DNA of 64,000 nt from Gonatopus flavifemur (GCA_018340375.1 JAFFJZ010000003.1:11470001-11534000); one strand, 5' to 3'. Positions 11,501-25,107 are shown, counted from the first letter of the stretch. Program-made: numbers and translations. Notes: generated from the sequence alone by a model not told the origin.

Positions 11501-13449
11501 CACTTTCATCCCCTACCACTTTCCTCTTCATCCCCACTCGGGTCATTTTCACTTTCCCTTTCTCTCATTCCCCCTTCTATTTCCGTCCTCCGTGCTTTTG
11601 CTCGAGTTTCTACAGCAGTGTGCTAGAGTACCACCGTCACTCACCCCCACCCTCCTCTGCCCTTTTCCCTTTTTCCCCGTAAGTATGCTCCAACAATTAT
11701 ATCGTGGCCACGCGATTCAACACGTGCGAATTTACATTTAATACACACGAACGGGCAACGTTGATTCAACCACAGCAATCTTTCCTCGTTCTTCACGTCT
11801 TCATGAACATCAAGAACCACTGTTTACGACGGTGATGAATACCAGCACCAGTGAGTAACAATTTCCTTTCTTATTCATTTTTACACCCGTCTAAAATTCT
11901 ACACATTCGCATATAATTGTAATTTTGTCCTCTTTATTTCTCTTATTTCAATATTTCAAATCGTTTCCAGTGAATTTAATGGATGGATACGATTGATATA
12001 TGAAAGATAATTTTTATACGTTCCCTGAGAAGGATAATCAATCGTTCGATGAAACAGTCGCGTGCATGAAATGCTAGTACAAGCAGATATAATGAAATAA
12101 TATCGTGTATTTTGAATTTTCACTTCTTCTTTCAAGTTGAAAATCAAAGCTTTATGGATCATGTATCAATATTCTCATAACTGTTTCAGCTCATAAATTA
12201 ATAATCGTATAAACCAGAAAAATGTGCGTGCAGCATTTTTACAATATCGTGATGATATTTGAGAGTTCAGTTTTATTTGTTTGATTATCAGAAATCATTT
12301 TCTTCCGCATTTCTCATTGGCGAAACGATAAGATCATAAATTTTATATTTTCCTGCCCGTTCACATCACGAAGGAATTACCGAGAAATTTTCTATGAACT
12401 TCTATCTATAAACATTCTTATTGAGTTTAGATATACATAATTTTTACAAAATTTGGAACAATGTCTTCCACGAATAATTGAAAAAGAAGAGAGAGAAAAA
12501 ATAAACCATTTCCTCGCTCATACCGAAAAAGACAAAAGAAAAATAAATGAGCCATAGATCTTAGTTTTGTTAGTCAAAGTCCTAAGTTCGGATCGTGTGT
12601 AATATCCGAAACAAATATCTACTCTCGTCCCAAGGAAGATTTTTATCTCATTAATGAGACTGGTATCCAATTTTATATTACCAAACGAACGATTATAATA
12701 CAATTTTCTTATGAGGCGTGGCTGAAGAACGAGGCGCAGAAATTGATAAACGTATTATCTCGCTTGGTTCAGACAGAACCGGAAGCTTCAATTTAGTATC
12801 TCGTCGAATAGGAAGACGGGAAGAAAAGGAAGAGCAGAAAGAGGCTCGATGAACGAGAAAAGGTTCGAGGCTGTAAATGATTTCATTGGATGTTCAAGGC
12901 TTTTATATGAGGAATGAAGAACAAAAATTTAAGTTCCTTGTTTGATGTAGTTTTTATATGCTTCCCGTATTGAATGTTGGATGGGAATTGCTGCCGCTCG
13001 GAGAGAATTTCGAATAGTTGAATTGAATATGAAAGCTATCTACGTTGAGAATTTTAGAAAAAAATGATAGAAATCTTGAGAACAAATGATTGAGGGAAAT
13101 GATTCATACGAAAATTAACTGTAATTTGGAATTTCAATTACAACTGCTCATTCCCGGTTTAGTCGGATAAAATGTTTGTATGATTCTTGTCCAACGCAGA
13201 AAAGGATCAGTCGAGTATTGGCAACAAGGACGACGTCATTTCAGGCTATGGTGGTTGTCATTTTTAACAGGAAGCTAACACTGAGGATAGGGCGACGTTA
13301 AAATATATATAATTATTGGCAGACCTAGAAGAAAAACTTGTAGGCCAATATAAAACAATATTATGGACCAATGCCCTAGTGTTCAAATGTGGGTAATATT
13401 ACATTTCAGAATATATTCACAAGTATGGGTGATTTTCATCTCAAATTTG
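8507..13449. other. gene-free stretch with CpG-rich and CT-rich blocks
   Basis: 8507-9500, 9680-10740 and 11860-13449 are plain A+T-rich DNA in which I see nothing. A CpG-rich block at 9533-9670 contains a 36-codon ATG frame (9551) rich in R, A, G and V, not recognised. A second CpG-rich block lies at 10810-10960 beside a (TA)n(CA)n run. 11500-11690 is strongly pyrimidine-rich and ends in a good splice-donor-like GTAAGTAT at 11681; another donor-like GTGAGTAA lies at 11850. No exon can be asserted from this. Confidence 0.45.
10750..10775. repeat. (TA)n(CA)n microsatellite
   Basis: Roughly eight TA units run into ACACACA and then TATAT. It is a simple repeat with no other content. Confidence 0.85.
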
Positions 13450-13669
13450 ACAACGCTCCATTTAGCTGAAGCAGCGAAGTGGCTAGCCGGACACGGGCAG
13501 CCATTGAATTAGCTTCTGGAACTAAATTTCAGTTATGACGGTAAAAAATTCATCCTAATGGCTAATTCTTTGGCTGTCAGAGCTGAAATTTAGCTCCAGG
13601 AGCTAATTTAATGGCTGTCCGTGTCTGTACTAGCCACTTCGCTGCTGCATCTAAATCATTTTCACCGTG
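13450..13669. mobile_element. MITE family D copy 1 (GCAGCAGCGAAG type)
   Basis: The arms are about 70-90 bp. The left arm reads TTTAGCTGAAGCAGCGAAGT, GGCTAG, then ATTGAATTAGCTTCTGG, AACTAAATTTCAG. The right arm on the opposite strand reads TTTAGATGCAGCAGCGAAGT, GGCTAG, ATTAAATTAGCTCCTGG, AGCTAAATTTCAG. The right end, TTTTCACCGTG followed by TA, gives a CACGGTGAAAA terminus with a TA flank. The left terminus is less clear and the element may start as far left as 13426. Non-coding. Confidence 0.7.
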
Positions 13670-14143
13670 TATTCATTGATATCTGTACAGAAATTTACCA
13701 TCAGGTGGTTTATCAAGGCTTAGACAAACTGTTGTCAAACTTTGATTAAAATCAAGGGGAAATTAAGAGCAGTGTTCCATCATATGATACATAAAGTTTG
13801 CATGAGATCAATTGTTTTAATTCAGTAGGGAACTGGACTTGGGAATATCTAGTACGGGATGTGCAGGGTGGGGCATCTAGTTTATCAACCACTAATTGCT
13901 TATTGGTATGGCTGTACGCAGACAGCCAAACCTTTACTATCAATATTGCACTAATCTATACTTCATTTTCAGTGTTGGCATGAGTGAACCCCCTTTTTAT
14001 TTGAGTTGGTTTGTTGAGATAAACAGTTTTATCTTGACAAATCCACTTGAGTTATCTCAAAAGTAACTAAATGGTATTTTAGTTTGTATTTCGTTGATCA
14101 AACACTCTGTTATACAGAATACAAAAGGCGAGGAAAGATTTTT

Positions 14144-14331
14144 GCACGAGAAAGACAATCTACTTGTAGCAGTCAAATGGCTATCACAGACAGGGGTAGC
14201 CGTAGATTTAGCTCCTGCAACTAATTGTTACCGTAATAACTACGGTTTAGCTGCAGGAGCTAATTTAATGGGTGTGCGAGTCTATGCTAGCCACTTAGCT
14301 GATGAGGCTGGATTCTTTTTTCCAGTGTGAT
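14144..14331. mobile_element. MITE family D copy 2
   Basis: The ends are GCACGAGAAAG at the left and TCACACTGGAAAAAAG (other strand) at the right. GGCTA, TTTAGCTCCTGCAACTAA and a central ACCGTAATAAC pair with the second half. It is the same layout as copy 1, 0.5 kb away in the same orientation. The 78-codon frame at 14094-14330 is this element read through and not a gene. Confidence 0.65.
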
Positions 14332-14772
14332 TTAAAATATAGTATGTTACCTTCTTTTTTTTGAACGTACAATCTACTTCTGGAAGAAATGGAGAGCATA
14401 TTGATTGCATCAATTCATTTTGGAAGATTCAAGCAATAGAAGATGGAGATTAAAAAAACATCAGACAGAGTAATTTTGAAGGGATAGTAAAGTTCGCTTA
14501 CATACGTAATATAACCACTCCGGATATGTGACATAACAAATCATATCACGTTGCATTTGGATTCTTAGTCATATAAAATTCAATTTTAGCGATGGAAATT
14601 ACAGAAATGGCCAATCCTCATAGTTATTCTCAAAGATACTACGGGACATTATACTTTGTAATACCTAATCAATGAATTATATAGCTTTTTCTTACCGAAA
14701 ACATATCAAAAACATTCATTGCTCCATAAAATAGTGCACTCTGCTATTTTTCAAAGAAACATTTTTATGTAT

Positions 14773-15028
14773 GCACTGTAGAAAATTTTTATGGAAAATC
14801 TCACATACATGTGTGTGGAGTATGAACACATACATCCATAGGAAATTTCCCGTAAATTTTGGGGAAAATCCTGTAAATTTACAGTAAAAATCCCATAAAA
14901 ACAGCAATTTTTATACATTGTTATGTGAGAATTCCTATCCGTGTACGGGAATTCGCTTTTTCCGTACAAGTATAGAAAATTCTCTTTACACAGGTATAGG
15001 AAAATCCCGAATATTTTCTACAGTGTGC
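14773..15028. mobile_element. 256-bp inverted-repeat MITE
   Basis: The left end is GCACTGTAGAAAATTTTTATG. The right end on the opposite strand is GCACACTGTAGAAAATATTC. Repeated GGAAAATCC and CCCGTAAATTT-type words fill both halves. It is flanked by TGCATGCA-like sequence. The overlapping plus and minus frames at 14716-15103 are chance readings of the palindrome. Confidence 0.6.
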
Positions 15029-16323
15029 ATGCATATCAGCAAACTGAGTATCACATGCATCAATAATCTAAATGATGTTTATTATACACAGCAATTAACT
15101 TGATTTTTGATCATAGTTTGGCTGTTTGAGATAGAGGAGACTAGAGTTAATTACATACTAGAATTGGGCATATATTTCAATTTTCAGTATCAAATTCAAT
15201 CATTATCATCATCATTTTGATTATTTTCCATTTTCTATATGTTTCCATGATGGATTTCAATAAAACAACTATACTATAATATAGTATCAAAGAACTATTC
15301 ACCTATCATGAACAGCAATGTTTTGTGAAAGATCACTATCAATGAATTTGAGGAAAAAATTGTTTTTAAACAATACAGATGTATTGTTTCGTGTACAGGG
15401 CAATAGGGTTGTCGAATCAGCGGCTTTTCAATTCTTCTGATTGATCATCACATTGGAAGGACGTAAGTAATAAGCGGACCCATAGAAATAGATCGTTTGC
15501 ACAGATGAATAAGAGTTCTTGAGATCAATAAAGGTGAAATATGAATAAATAATAGCATAAATGTATACATTACATTATTGAAACCTCATCTAACTGTTCT
15601 GATGATAAAAAATATGAACTCAAAGATCATCTTATTCAGATTTACACCAAAAAAAAAGTAGTGTATTACAATAATATTATTCTGTGAAATATCGTGATCT
15701 GTACCCAAAGGTCTCAGAAGTTTTCTCAAAGAATAATGCAGTAAAACCTATTGGAGTTTTGATATTTTATTCCACCATTTGAGGAGTACTTCCCAAAAGA
15801 TGAGACATAACAGTTCTAGTTCACTAGAAGATGTAATTTTTATTGTGTTATTTCGCTCCGTGTAAATAAGGTGCTTTTTTTCTTTTGAAAAATTGCTTTT
15901 ATCGGCGAAGGAGAGCGAAGTTTCAAAAGACTCTCTCTTCCAGACTTCTACTCCGATTGATTCAAAATTTCGGAGAATATTCTTGAAATGTTAGACTATT
16001 AGATAGGAAAAAAATGTTCTTATTGAGATTTTGAAACCCAATTAACACCTTAACCTCCGCAGTTAAGTATTTGCTGTTACAGCAAAAAGTCCTGAAGATG
16101 CCAAAATATACAGTTAAAGTAGCTAAAATTCACTAGACGTGGCTGTGAATTTTTGTCCATTTTTTAAATTCTCATTAGACCATTAAATTCGTAGTTTTCG
16201 AAAGAACCGAATGAAATTCAAATATGATTTCCATAGGAGGTTTACAGACTATATAAAACTCATATTTGATTCTCCGATTTGGATAAAAATTGTCTAAGCT
16301 CCTGGCTGGAAAATTAGAAGATA
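15029..16323. other. gene-free stretch
   Basis: A+T-rich DNA in which I recognise no gene. Minor structures are a palindrome ATACTATAATATAGTAT near 15270 and a 9-bp-stem hairpin AAACAATAC/GTATTGTTT at 15368-15389. Confidence 0.5.
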
Positions 16324-16490
16324 CACTAAGAGAAAAAAATAGTTAGGAAAGAACTGAATAACAATATTTATTGTGGAAATTACTATTTGGATTGTTTACG
16401 ACAATGATGGAATATTTAATCAACTAACAATCTATGATTGAATCCTTTCCCAACTATTATTATTAATTTACTATCTCTTTTCTCTCAATG
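16324..16490. mobile_element. inverted-repeat MITE (CACTAAGAG ends)
   Basis: The left end, after TA, is CACTAAGAGAAAAAAATAGT. The right end on the opposite strand is CATTGAGAGAAAAGAGATAG. TAGTTAGGAAAG pairs with TAGTTGGGAAAG further in. The length is 167 bp. Only the left side keeps TA, so the class (Tc1/mariner-like) is a guess from the terminus. Confidence 0.5.
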
Positions 16491-18265
16491 GACAAATTAA
16501 CAGACATCTGTTCCTACACGAATCAATCCATTTCGAGAACTTCCGGGATTCAATTTCGTAGAACTTAATCATGCAATCAAGATTTCTCAAACGAACGTAT
16601 ACTTTCGTTTTTTACAAAAAATAACGAAGAGTATTCCGAAGATCGGTGATTATCATGAAATATCTAATATGCTTATCAAATGTCTATTTCAAACAGGATG
16701 CTCGTTGAATTCTGAATAGCTTTTCTCACAAATTCTCATGATTAGTTGAAAATTGAAAATCATTCTACATAAAAATGCATAATTTGTGTCAATTCTTTTT
16801 CAGATGCATAAAATGCTATAAAAATTGACTCCACATCAACGGCCAGTGGATATTATTTTACAAATTCTCAACACAATTCTTCACTTCTGATCTCCTGTAC
16901 AATCTTGATGCGATATACATGAATTAAATCACCCCATCCTCATCAATTTCCTACAAAACTACCAAACAACAAACAAATTATTAACCAAATTGAAACAAAA
17001 ATCAATCGAGCTTCTCGTTTCTATTCATACGAATGCTTGATGAACTAACATATAAATATCACACCAAAATGAGAACAGATATAACAAATTCGATATAACA
17101 AAATTATACACACAAAAAACCAAACAAACCGTAGTTGTTGTTTCAGTATCACATAACACAAACAAAATAAAAACCAATCAACACCTATTCGTTTTCATCC
17201 TCTTTCTCTCCTCTTCTCTGATCCTCTCTCCCTCTCTCTCCACTTGGACTGTTGTTTTGGATATTCAAAAGAATGCGAGAGATTTAATTTTTATGATAAC
17301 CAGACGTCATCAGTCTTTCTTCATCGAGATTTCGTACTAAACTGGTAGGACGTTTCCGGTGACAGGAATCCGCGAGGCCGTTTTGCCGTTTGTCGAGGGC
17401 AAAAGGTGGGGAGGAAGACACCGGTTGCACTCATCAACCCTTCTCTCTCTCTTCTTTTCTCTCATTTTCTCATTCTGACATCCTCTTTATATCCCCACCC
17501 CATTCACCGTCTTATAGAACGCTTTTGTACCCTATTCATGCATAATTAGGAATCAAGTTGGGAAGCACGGAGAGCAAATATATTCTTTGAAAAGTGTACT
17601 GGATCGTCTGTAATTCGAATACCCGAGATTCGGTTTCATCAACTTTGAACAATGATCGAACGGAGTTGAAGGAAAATATCTAACATTCGAACTACTGGGA
17701 TTGAAAAATCTCATTTTATCTTGGTTATTGAAAATTATTTCTATCAAAGAATATGTGGGAATGATTGATTCTGCGATAATCACAGTTCACTCCTTTGAAC
17801 CCCATGTGAAAATATTAAACATAGCTAAGTCTAAACTAGACATAAATTGTGTGTGAAATGACTTGTCTATTGATTCTTTTCTCAATTATTATCATGAATA
17901 GTTCTTGCATACCCATTTTCATACACAATTTCTATCTAATTTTAGACCTAACTGAACCAATTCACAGCGTTAGTCCTTGTTATTATGGCCTTATATTCTT
18001 GCATACATGTAGAGGTGAGGAAAGAAGACTTTTCAATCGTTTATCAATCTACAGAGTGTGAAATATGATGCTTATCAAAGTTTGCATCAAGTATTCTAAA
18101 TCTACATCGTGATTATCAACGAAACATATTTCAATATAATATTATTCTGCAAACTGTGTTAAAAAACTGTTGAATTGGGAAAAATTTTGCAGCTTTCCTT
18201 GGATGATTTTTTTACCTTGATAGTAGATTGAATTCTGAGAGAAATTCAGAGTTAGATTGCAGGAA
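16491..18265. other. gene-free stretch
   Basis: Nothing convincing as a gene. 17190-17260 and 17430-17510 are CT-rich, with a CpG-richer block between them (17330-17430). The rest is A+T-rich. Confidence 0.5.
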
Positions 18266-18495
18266 TCCCTGGCGGAAAGAAATTTGTTGAATTTCCACTT
18301 TTCGTAAAAGGTTTCAATGAAATTCCACAAATTTCAATAGAAGTCAATAAATTTTGATAAAAAGTTATTGGATTTCATGGAAACTCATTGAATTTTACCG
18401 AAATTTTGTTGAATCGAGTTGAATTTTATTGATTTTCAATGAAAACCGAATGTACAAGAAGTGAATCAAATTCAACGAAATTTTTCCCCCAGGGA
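18266..18495. mobile_element. 230-bp inverted-repeat element (family F)
   Basis: The terminal arms are about 29 bp: TCCCTGGCGGAAAGAAATTT then GTTGAATTT at the left, and TCCCTGGGGGAAAAATTTC then GTTGAATTT on the other strand at the right. The interior repeats TCAATGAAATTCC and TTGAATTTTA-like words in both orientations. No target duplication is clear. Non-autonomous and non-coding. Confidence 0.65.
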
Positions 18496-18977
18496 TGGAG
18501 GGACATGATGACTTCTAATGGAACTCAATGTAAAACATTGCAAATCTGATCAGGCTAATCTCATAACAAATTCAACTCCAAGCTCTTCTCAGTGACAGAA
18601 GGAACAGACGTACATTGATAAAAAACATAGATCATTTTTCAAATGTTTGATAATAAATCACTACACCCACTCTTTGATGAGTAATTGGTTACGCGTTCAA
18701 AGTCACAAAAAATAACACATAAGAATAATATACGCAAATGTAATATCAAAAAAATCAACTCAAAGGAAACCAATAAATTTATCGATAGTTAGCACAAAAA
18801 AATTAAAAATCTCACTGCCAAAAGAAAGAATTATCAAATCAATTACTAATTGATTGAAATATGTTCATTCGATTTGATTTTTTCCAATCTTATTTTGATG
18901 TTATTATTCATTGGAATTAATTACGAATTAATCCAATTATGTTTATCGTTTGCATTTATTTATTCTTTTATTATTTA

Positions 18978-19830
18978 GGACTGGGATTGATAATTCTCTT
19001 GATAGTACTGTAATGATTTATGTTTATTGGCTATTGGAATTATCAATTACAATATCAATTATTCACCAAAAATGAGTAGTGAAATAAATCATCCATTATT
19101 GGTCAAATTTGAAACTGATAATTCCACTATTGACAAGAACTGGGATCAATAATTTTATCGATAATTTGTACTGGAATTGAAAATTTAATTTTCAAAGGAA
19201 ACTAAAATCAATTATTCAATCACTGATTATTGAATTCATTATTAATTAATTGCTTGTCTGATTTTTTGGAATTTTCTTCAATCATTCATCGAATTAATAA
19301 TTATTGTTCATTCAATTCTTTTATGAATTGATTTAATAATTATCAGAGCCTAGGATGGGTAATTCCTGTGATGCGACTAAAATTCATGATATTCCTGAAA
19401 GTCAATACTGAAATAGAAAAAATATTATCAGGAGTCTGTACTGAAATAAAAAAATATTTCAGTACGGACTCTCAGAAATATTTCTTAATTATTATGACTG
19501 ATTCATTCAATTATGTTTATTTCTTCAAATAACTGATCAATTCATTTATCATCCATGACTGGGATTGATGATCCTTTTGATAATATTGAAATGATTGATA
19601 ATTCTGGAAGTTAGTACTAAAGGAAAAAATATTATTCAGAGCCCGTAATGAAATTGATAATATGACAGAGTATGTTTTATCGTTAATGGGTATTTGAATT
19701 ATCACACTATTGATCAGAACTGAAATTGAGAAGTTCGCCTATAATTGGTAGACTAATGAATTATTCACTATTCATCAAATTTTTGATTGATAATTCCACT
19801 ATTAGTAAGAACTGCAGCTTGTTGATTATA
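18978..19830. repeat. degenerate long tandem repeat, A+T-rich
   Basis: Two diverged copies of a long unit start at GACTGGGATTGATAATTC (18979) and GACTGGGATTGATGATCC (19557). Both run on through a TATTGGAATTATCA-type segment to TGATAATTCCACTATT followed by AAGAACTG (about 19116 and 19790). A third start, GGATGGGTAATTCCTG, near 19352 suggests a partial middle copy. Many indels are present and there is no coding capacity. It contains the hairpin at 19432-19471. Confidence 0.5.
19432..19471. repeat. 17-bp-stem hairpin
   Basis: GAGTCTGTACTGAAATA pairs with TATTTCAGTACGGACTC with one G-T-type mismatch and a 6-nt A-rich loop. It stands alone, lacks a T-tract and lies inside the degenerate tandem repeat. 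Confidence 0.75.
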
Positions 19831-22800
19831 TTTTTCAGTAATTAATCGAAGATTTCTTCTCGCCGATGAATACTTTTATTTTTATGAACAATTTAAGGCC
19901 AAAATTTTGGCGCAAAATCGATTTTTTTTTTTTTTAGAAGCCGCTATTTTGTCAACAAATTTTATTTTGCTTATTCCTTCGATTAATTACTAGATTATGC
20001 ATTACTTTCACGAAATCCATTTGGTTTTTTCATAACAGCTCTCAAAATCATTATCTTTACAAATAAAAAATATTAAAATGCAGGTCAAAGTTATCTCATT
20101 ATGTGTACAAATTTTTACAATAATCAATTTAACTGTCTTTTTAGGAAAAATTCTTGAATAATCGCTTTTTTTGCGCCCATTAACTGTATATAACCCCTTA
20201 ATAACCCTCAAACGGTTAGCACTTCTGTGCAATTTTCTTTAATCAAACTCCAATATTAGAAGAAATTGATGAATTTGAGAGAATAGATAGTAAAATTCCA
20301 TGCTCGATTCCCGGACATTTTTTTCAACTTTTGTTATATTAGTAAAATTTAACAAAAATCTGAACTGTTCCATGTTGATTAAACAAAAAATGTAAAAAAA
20401 TGCTTAGATTCCCCGTGTATCGCCATATTTTTCAACCACATTTTTCTCGGTGTGGAAAAAATGAAAACATATGCTTTATTGAAAGAAATAAAGAAACAAT
20501 ATCTATACACACGCGCACGTGTAATCCTCCCATAAAGAGCACGATATCAGCGGATCATTAAACACAGATAGGCTCAGCCCACTGCATATGTCGCGCTTGT
20601 CCGTCCGTTTGTCTGTTGATCGCTTGGTTTGGCTTGTCGGGTTAGAGAAGTTTTGAAGTTAGTTAGCATGTATGCAAAGTTCAGGTATACAGAAAGAACC
20701 TCTCGCCCTGATTATTTATGTGCGGATCACGACGTACCCTTTTGCTCCTTCTCCTTCTCTCTTCATTTTTTTTTCATTTTTGTCCTTCTCGCGTCATCAG
20801 ATAGATAGAAGAGGGAGAGAAACAACATGGGTATACCAACGGTTTTACGCTCGCTTTTTAGAGATAGTAAAAAATATTATAATCTATGCTTCGCTGGAAA
20901 AGAAAAATATAATTCATTATTCGAGCCTGGTATACAAAGGGGGCGACAACGGGGTGCCCCACAGGGTGAATCCCGCCCGCCTCCCCGAAGGCGAAAAGGG
21001 TTAAAAAGGAAGGATGAAAAGAGAGAAGAGATGTTTCGATGTCGATCCAAGAGGACCACCAAAGAGATTCGATTTCTTTTTTTCTTTCTTTTTTGAAGGA
21101 GCCATATTTCACCTTGGCCCATTGTTGCATTTCAGGATCGTGAGAGTCCTTTGCCGAATGATGGGGATTCTATTCAAAGGAATCTTCGGATTATACAACT
21201 AACGTGTTGTGGTTTTGTACCGTATATATAAAGGTATGATGATATTGTTTCAGAATAAGTGGCTCTAAGCGGAAGAAATCTGCTCTTCATTTTCAATATT
21301 CTCTCGGAATTAATATGCTATTTCATTTATTTTGAAAAGAAATTCACAGAAAAATACTGAAGAGCATCGAGTGATTAGTGAAACACGCTTGAAAGCGATA
21401 AATATATCATCGTTAGAATCATTGTTGATGAATAAATTACGGAATATTTGTACCAACTAAATTGGCTGTCTTTTTTCTCTTGAATAAGATGGAACGCTCC
21501 AAAGCCTGATTGAAGACATAAAATTTTTACACCTGAGCGCTTGCTGTCGTATCATTCTCTTATCCTTTCTAGGATACGTATATATGCGGTTGAGGATGTA
21601 TGTTGTATAGGTATACGTGTGGATAGGAAGGAAGAGGATGTAGGTAAAACAAGCCAGACAGGAAGAAAAGACAGCAGGACGGGAGGTGGGGGACATGGGA
21701 TGCGATTAGCGTTTGATACCGCGTGCCAACGTCCTGAGGGCCAAGGAGAGTAGGAGCAGACAGCCAGACAGACGTATAATTTCGTGGATAAGATCTAAAA
21801 CATTGGCCCGACCTCTCTGCCACAGCCGGAGACCGAAATACCGGGCAAAAGGGGTTCGGCTTCACAACGACGCGCCATGTGTGGAACGGGCTGCCAGCCA
21901 GAAACTAAGAAGAGGCTGTTTCCTTCAAAGAACAAAAAAGGGTTTTCTATTTTCTTCCTTCTTTATCTTCCCGATTAGAAGAATTTCTTCTTCTCCTTAT
22001 ATTAAATGTATTCGTAGTAGAAAATTTGAAAACTCTCAATGATTGTTTTTTCAATCTGTTGTAATGAACTGAAATTTTGAATTTAAATTCTCATACTAAT
22101 TTCGTAATATTGCCAATTTTTTTAACTTAGGCTGACGCATGGAATATTTCTATGATGTTTGTAATAATTCACGATAAACAATTTGTATTAAAAATTTTAC
22201 ACCCAAAAAATTGGTAATCATTCAAAAAGCGAAGGTGTAAAGATTTTTTAAATCCATCAATTATTATTCATCACTTGAAAAAAGTAAACGTCCTTTCATA
22301 GAATAGATTTTGTCCATTGCGCAGGACCAAACTTGGCCCTATCAACTCTTCCAATATCATTATGCAACAAGTTGTTTCGCTCGCTCTTAAACACCCCTCA
22401 ACTTAGCAGTTGAAGAGCAGTCATTCAGATATATTTTCATTAATCAACATTTTCTTTCCATGAGCGGAATTCATCAAATATACCTATTCGGACAGTTCCC
22501 AATCGAACAGTTGAAAATGCTGATAATTCTGCCAGTAATAATGGTTTGTAGGATATATTTCTAATCCAGGATCAATCAAAACAAGATAAATTTTCTACGA
22601 TATTAATCTTGATGCGTACGAAAAGAATTAGACCGAGGTATAGCGAAGACCGCACATTTATACATTACCGTGAAAGTGGCACTTAAACGCGCATTAATTC
22701 AAGCAAGCAAAGTTACGCCAGTGAAAAAGCACGTACGACATTTCCATCTTGTGAAGCGACGGAGAAAAATGTCGCTCGAATGGTTAAAAGAGGAAAAGAA

Positions 22801-25107
22801 GAGAGGGGTATGAAAATATATATACATGTATGAGAGAAAAGAAAGCGAAAGAAAACCTTGGACCTCCAAGTCAGGTTATGCGAGTCGCAATAACGAGCGA
22901 GACAGAGATCGTTTCATTTGAATATCCCACAATTTTCTCCTATCCAAGTTCTTCAATGGTTATTTCTTTTCACTCCCATTCGTTTCTCTCCGTTCTTCTA
23001 ACTCTTTCATCTCGTTCCTGAATTTTACAATCGGGCCATTGATGTTCTTTTAAACGGTACAAGTCTGAAGAAATAACTGTGATATTCGATATTTCGATTA
23101 CTACTCTCTTCTCGATTGTTTTCTATGTTTCTTCTTTTTTTTTGAATATATATAATAATCGAATCCTACGGTTGTATCACTTCACGCGGTTCGAGTACCA
23201 AGACGAAATTCAACGACTCAACAACAATGCAACTGTTCTTCACCGTCATTGGAAATTGTTCGCTCGATTAAGAATCGAAAGGAAGGGTAATTCCTGATTT
23301 ATGACCAAGAACGCGTGGAAACTAACCCTTTGAACAAAACGGTGTAAAAAAAAACAGAACAGGGTACACAACGTTTGCGAGACGGAAAGGGTAATCGTAT
23401 GCATTTTCGAGGGTTTCAAACCTTTCATGATGTTATATAGCGTTATTTATCCATGCTTAAGCACCGTAACGCTTGTAAAACGTGGCAATAAATTCTGATT
23501 ATCTTTATACTCTTCTATACTGGATCTTCCGGTTCTGTCTATGGATTGAGAAATCGAGGAAAGGAATATGAAATTAAGTTTATGTTATATTTTTTTCCCC
23601 TTTCGGTATCGAAAAGTATTCAAAATCAACATGGAAAAGTGCTTGTGAGGTATCTCAGGGAAAATATTTGATGTATAGACACTGTGCATTCAATCACGTG
23701 CAAGCACATTTATGTCATGTTTCCCCATGGGTCACGAATGTATTTTCCGTTTAGCAAACAATACTCAAGAGGCAGGAGCTATGCCTAAGGTTATGCGGTA
23801 ATGCTGAGACTACCTGGCAACCGAAGTGGTGCAAATATTAAACACATGTCGAGTATAAAAGATCTTTTTTTTTTCTTTTCATACAATATCTGTGATGTAT
23901 ACGACGTGTTGTTTGCGAAAAGATGATGACTCGGCTAATTTTTCAGATTCTTTCGTCGTAAGCGTGTACATTCCAACTTGACGTATCGGAGACTCGCGAG
24001 AATTGGAATTTATAAAAGTTCATGTTTCTCGTTTGGAGAAGAGTTTTTAATGCACAGGTGCACTGTGAATTCATGGTCTTCTGGATACTTTTGTTGTAAC
24101 TATTTGATCGACAGATCCTGCACATTTATTCCAACTCTTTCCATCAAAAATGCTCAAAGGTGATTAAAAATGAACTATTTCAATCATTTCCGGCCCAGCT
24201 GTTACTGCGATAGATTCAACTTTTTTTGGTTAAATTCAAGAAATAATATACTTTGTTATTTTGTCATCAAGGTACTGTTTGATTATGATTTTTATTTGAT
24301 CGCAAATGACTCCCTGCTCCGACGTTGATCTCGACGATATAATTGAAATCCTCGAACATCCTACATCTCGTGTATCCAAATGAAAACTAAATTTCTTCTG
24401 TAGGTAATATTCCTAAGCGACATGTGCTACAATATTCCACGCGTCGCACACACATTGAAATTATAATGATCGAAAAATACAGAAAAACTCGTACCGTTCG
24501 GAATATTAAAAATATCTGAACAATACATGAAAAATCATGGAAAAATCAAGACGGAAAATATTCGAATAAAATAGCCTTACGAGGAGAAATATATATTCGT
24601 GACGTGTAGTATCGAGCTCTCGTTTTCGTCGTCAATACTAATCCGATGCAACTAACGATGAGAGTCCTTCCGCTTGTACAGGCTGCTCACGCATATATCC
24701 CTGACTAAAGACGAAATACGGTTCTCTATACCACTCGTATACGCCGGGTTATTACATAGAAGCACGTTACACAGAGAAACATCCATACAGATATATTCCT
24801 CCTGCTCCACCACCACCCCCTCTCATAGGTTTTCATGTCTTTCTCCTTTATACACGAAACGTGAGGTTTTCATTGTGTGGGTGTATGTACATGTATTACA
24901 TACGTTGTTCAATTTCACGACGTCTCGCTTCAACTCGGCCGACGGATTTTCCACCATTACCCATCGTGCACACGCCTGTCTCTTTTTCTCATTCCTTCTT
25001 TTCCCTGTCACAACACACTCTTTCCATCTCTTCTCCTACTATCTCTCAGCTTTTTTCCTCTCTTTCTCCCATACCGTTACCACGATTTCGAGAACGCCCG
25101 CTGGTGC

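Noticed and set aside
14094..14330. 78-codon plus-strand frame
   Set aside because: It coincides with MITE family D copy 2, whose inverted arms explain the open reading.
23189..23200. GGTTCGAGTACC, resembling a tRNA B-box
   Set aside because: No A-box or cloverleaf can be built upstream, and the acceptor stem is missing.
24306..24383. 25-codon ATG frame with a hydrophilic helix-like peptide
   Set aside because: Frames of this size are expected by chance many times in 64 kb, and nothing nearby supports translation.
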